Shown: piece by piece, positions 4,745 through 6,469 of the stretch
Layout: each line of letters starts with the position of its first letter
How positions within the stretch are numbered: position 1 is the stretch's first letter
Origin: Candidatus Sulfotelmatobacter sp.
GTDB lineage: Bacteria; Acidobacteriota; Terriglobia; Terriglobales; SbA1
DNA: 6,469 nt
Assembly: GCA_030151135.1 (NCBI GenBank)
Contig: JASLEQ010000778.1
Coordinates: 1 to 6,469, forward strand
Direction: 5' to 3'
Program-made: the position numbers and the translations under genes
The notes under the pieces: generated by a model
The model's input: the letters and a program-made list of their open reading frames with translations, nothing else
What the model was told of the DNA's origin: nothing
Database searches by the model: none

Positions 4745-6469
4745 ATGACTCTGTTTTCCCGCTCCCGCTGGTTCGTCGCAGCGGCTGGATTCACTCTGGC
4801 CTTAGTCGGGGTGTCCCTGATCGCCCACAAAAGCATGGGCCTGACCATCTTTGCCGATGTTCTGGGACTCGCCCTGATGGCCGGCGCCGGTGGAGTTGCC
4901 CTCGCTAACTCCATCTCTCGTCCCGGCAAAGAGCGTAGTTTTTGGGCGCTGACGTTTCTCGCCTTTTTTCTCTGGACTATCAATCAAGGCGCCTGGTGCG
5001 TGTGGGAAATCTACCTGCACAAGTCCATTCCCGACCCTTTCTTTTTCGACATCATCTTGTTCTTCCACCCGGTGCCACTTTCGGCAGCCGTGGCCTGGCG
5101 TCCCGACATCCTGAATAAGCCCGGCAAAGTCGTGCTCAGTGTGCTGAATTTCCTCATGCTGCTGGGATGGTGGATCTTTCTCTACGCCTTCATCGTTTTC
5201 CCCCATCAATACGTCATTCTCGACCTGGGCAAGTACAACAGCTATTACGAAGCGCTCTACGGCACCGAAAACGCACTCTTAGTTGCGATTCTGGCCCTCG
5301 CCGTCTGGACCAGCAGCGGCGGGTGGCGTCGCTTGTACGCGCATTTCCTCGCTGCCTTCGCCGTCTACGCAATCAACTCGCAACTGCTGGACCGAGCTGC
5401 CGCGAAGGGAACTTACTATTCCGGCAGTCTCTACGACATTGGCTTGCTCGGCCCGGTGGCCTGGGTGATTGCCGCTACGATCAGTTCCCGCGAATGGGCT
5501 CTTACCAGTGTGAAATTCAATCTCAATCCTCGCTGGAAAAAGCTTGTACCTCGTTTGGCGATGCTCGCGATTGTCTCTCTGCCCGTCCTGGGGCTGTGGA
5601 CCGTCTTGCTCGACAAATCTCCGGGGCCCTCGCGCGGATTCCGCATTTTCGCAGTTCTCGTCGCCATGCTCGTGCTGGGCGCGTTCGTCTTTTTCCGCCA
5701 ATACCTCCAGGACCAGTCGCTGATGGAATTGCTCGACGAATCCCGGCGCGCCTATGAGAGCCAGGAGCAGCTGCAGAATCAGCTGGTGCAAAAAGAGAAG
5801 CTGGCCTCGCTGGGCACGCTGGTTGCCGGAGCTGCGCGCGACATCAATCATCCTTTGAACGCCATCATGACGAGTTCCGAGGAGCTTTCCGCAAACCACA
5901 AGCTCACCGCGGAACAGGATGCTTTCCTGCGCAAGATCGTTAATCAGGCCGCACGTACCCGCGATCTGATCGCGAACTTACTCAGTTTTGCAAGGCAGGC
6001 TCCTGGCGAAAAAACGCCAGTGGATCTTGGCATGTTGATGAACCGCGCGATTCAAATGCTCGAATCGCGCCGCGCCCCCACCCGGATCGCGATTCACGTC
6101 TCCATTGGTCCCGATTTTCCGCGGGTCCACGCCAATGCCAATCAGCTGTTTCAGGCATTCGTCGAGATCATCGAGAATGCGATGGACGCACTCCAGGGCG
6201 TGAAGGGAGCGCACCTCGAAATCACAGCTCTGCACGACCAAGGCGAAGTCATCCTTCAGTTCTCTGATAACGGCACCGGCCTGAAGGATCCGCAACGCGT
6301 TTTCGATCCGTTCTACACAACCAAGCCGATCGGTAAAGGACCCTGGTTCTGGTCCGACCAGTACGACACAAATATCCAGGTTGTCGGCAATCCTGCTGGC
6401 GGAGAAGAGATCATCAGGGGAGACGTTCCGAGCGGGCGGTTCACCACCATCAGCATCCGCGACGGCGAA
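4745..6469 (+). CDS. Multi-TM sensor histidine kinase, H-box His replaced by Arg, joined in frame to a ferredoxin-reductase-like tail (open at right edge)
   Basis: 575 codons, no stop before the edge. Start: ATG with GAGG (4737-4740) four bases upstream. Residues 1-320 are membrane-embedded with about ten hydrophobic segments (roughly 9-27, 32-55, 67-84, 99-118, 129-152, 176-190, 197-213, 229-247, 270-289, 299-317). A charged helix (about 321-352) leads to the kinase core. The H-box reads LASLGTLVAGAARDINHPLN (353-372). The family has HEINNPL, so the phospho-acceptor His is R365 and the second Asn is H369. The N-box is IIENAMDAL (475-483), G1 is DNGTGL (508-513), and the F-box/lid is FDPFYTTKPIGKG (520-532). 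At 533 the expected TGLGLS-type G2 box is missing and PWFWSDQY begins, the start of a ferredoxin reductase C-terminal domain. As drawn, autophosphorylation on the usual His is impossible and the ATP pocket is incomplete. Kinase identity of 1-532 is secure; the whole chain may be artefactual. Confidence 0.88.
   Translation, partial: MTLFSRSRWFVAAAGFTLALVGVSLIAHKSMGLTIFADVLGLALMAGAGGVALANSISRPGKERSFWALTFLAFFLWTINQGAWCVWEIYLHKSIPDPFFFDIILFFHPVPLSAAVAWRPDILNKPGKVVLSVLNFLMLLGWWIFLYAFIVFPHQYVILDLGKYNSYYEALYGTENALLVAILALAVWTSSGGWRRLYAHFLAAFAVYAINSQLLDRAAAKGTYYSGSLYDIGLLGPVAWVIAATISSREWALTSVKFNLNPRWKKLVPRLAMLAIVSLPVLGLWTVLLDKSPGPSRGFRIFAVLVAMLVLGAFVFFRQYLQDQSLMELLDESRRAYESQEQLQNQLVQKEKLASLGTLVAGAARDINHPLNAIMTSSEELSANHKLTAEQDAFLRKIVNQAARTRDLIANLLSFARQAPGEKTPVDLGMLMNRAIQMLESRRAPTRIAIHVSIGPDFPRVHANANQLFQAFVEIIENAMDALQGVKGAHLEITALHDQGEVILQFSDNGTGLKDPQRVFDPFYTTKPIGKGPWFWSDQYDTNIQVVGNPAGGEEIIRGDVPSGRFTTISIRDGE
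6341..6469 (+). other. Segment resembling the C-terminal domain of ferredoxin--NAD(P)+ reductases, fused to the kinase
   Basis: The last 43 codons (kinase numbering 533-575) read PWFWSDQYDTNIQVVGNP, then EEIIRGD, RFTTISIRDGE. This matches the start of the Reductase_C domain of putidaredoxin/rubredoxin/BphA4-type FAD reductases: PWFWSDQY..., a (L/I)Q(I/V)xG strand, a VVRGD strand and a F-x-x-x-x-x-(R)DG strand. In those proteins it follows a FAD- and NAD-binding Rossmann region, which is absent here. About half of the roughly 85-residue domain is inside the window. The frame is kept across the join and there is no linker. Confidence 0.75.

Noticed and set aside
5167..5757. A 196-codon plus-strand open frame inside the kinase gene
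   Set aside because: It is an out-of-frame shadow of the membrane domain; the kinase frame encodes clear TM segments across the same stretch.
5279..5899. A 206-codon minus-strand open frame opposite the sensor kinase
   Set aside because: It is antisense to the continuous kinase frame, rich in Gln/Arg/His as expected of a shadow of a hydrophobic gene, and has no recognisable domain.

Overview
The window looks like a piece of an acidobacterial chromosome (Koribacter/Terriglobia-like). The basis is a moderately high-GC genome, a TonB-dependent receptor carrying an N-terminal carboxypeptidase-regulatory-like domain, a small secreted protein with the same kind of domain, and a multi-TM sensor kinase with a 'LVAGAA' H-box context. 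This placement is inference from gene style; there is no rRNA or marker tree behind it.

Layout. Positions 1-789 (minus) hold the first 263 codons of a BtuB-like TonB-dependent receptor that runs off the left edge. Its leader (about 831-997, minus) is a clear cobalamin riboswitch, followed by a small hairpin that can cover the ribosome binding site, so the receptor is very probably a B12/corrinoid transporter shut off by cobalamin. Divergent from it are two plus-strand genes for secreted proteins: a 124-aa carboxypeptidase-regulatory-like protein (1135-1509) and a 198-aa protein (1633-2229) that resembles the T6SS-associated TagO/VasI type, although no T6SS gene is in view. A strong 12-bp hairpin (2252-2280) separates them from a convergent minus-strand pair: a sulfotransferase (2356-3237) and, upstream of it, hemB (3477-4499), a zinc-type porphobilinogen synthase.

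The hemB leader contains a perfect TGTGA-N6-TCACA palindrome (4571-4586). It sits almost exactly where a class II CRP/FNR-family activator would bind relative to a plausible -10 box, so hemB may be controlled by a CRP-family regulator. Two tetrapyrrole-related functions (corrinoid uptake and haem/B12 precursor synthesis) therefore carry visible regulatory elements in this window.

Positions 4745-6469 (plus, open at the right edge) encode an approximately 10-TM membrane sensor histidine kinase with two striking anomalies. The phospho-acceptor histidine of the H-box is replaced by arginine. The ATP-binding domain stops inside the ATP lid (after TTKPIGKG) and continues in frame into 43 residues that look like the C-terminal domain of ferredoxin reductases (PWFWSDQY... 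to the edge). The join at about 6340 is either a contig/assembly chimera, a deletion-type gene fusion, or a genuine new protein; the first is the most economical explanation. No CRISPR array, tRNA, rRNA, insertion sequence or phage gene was seen.
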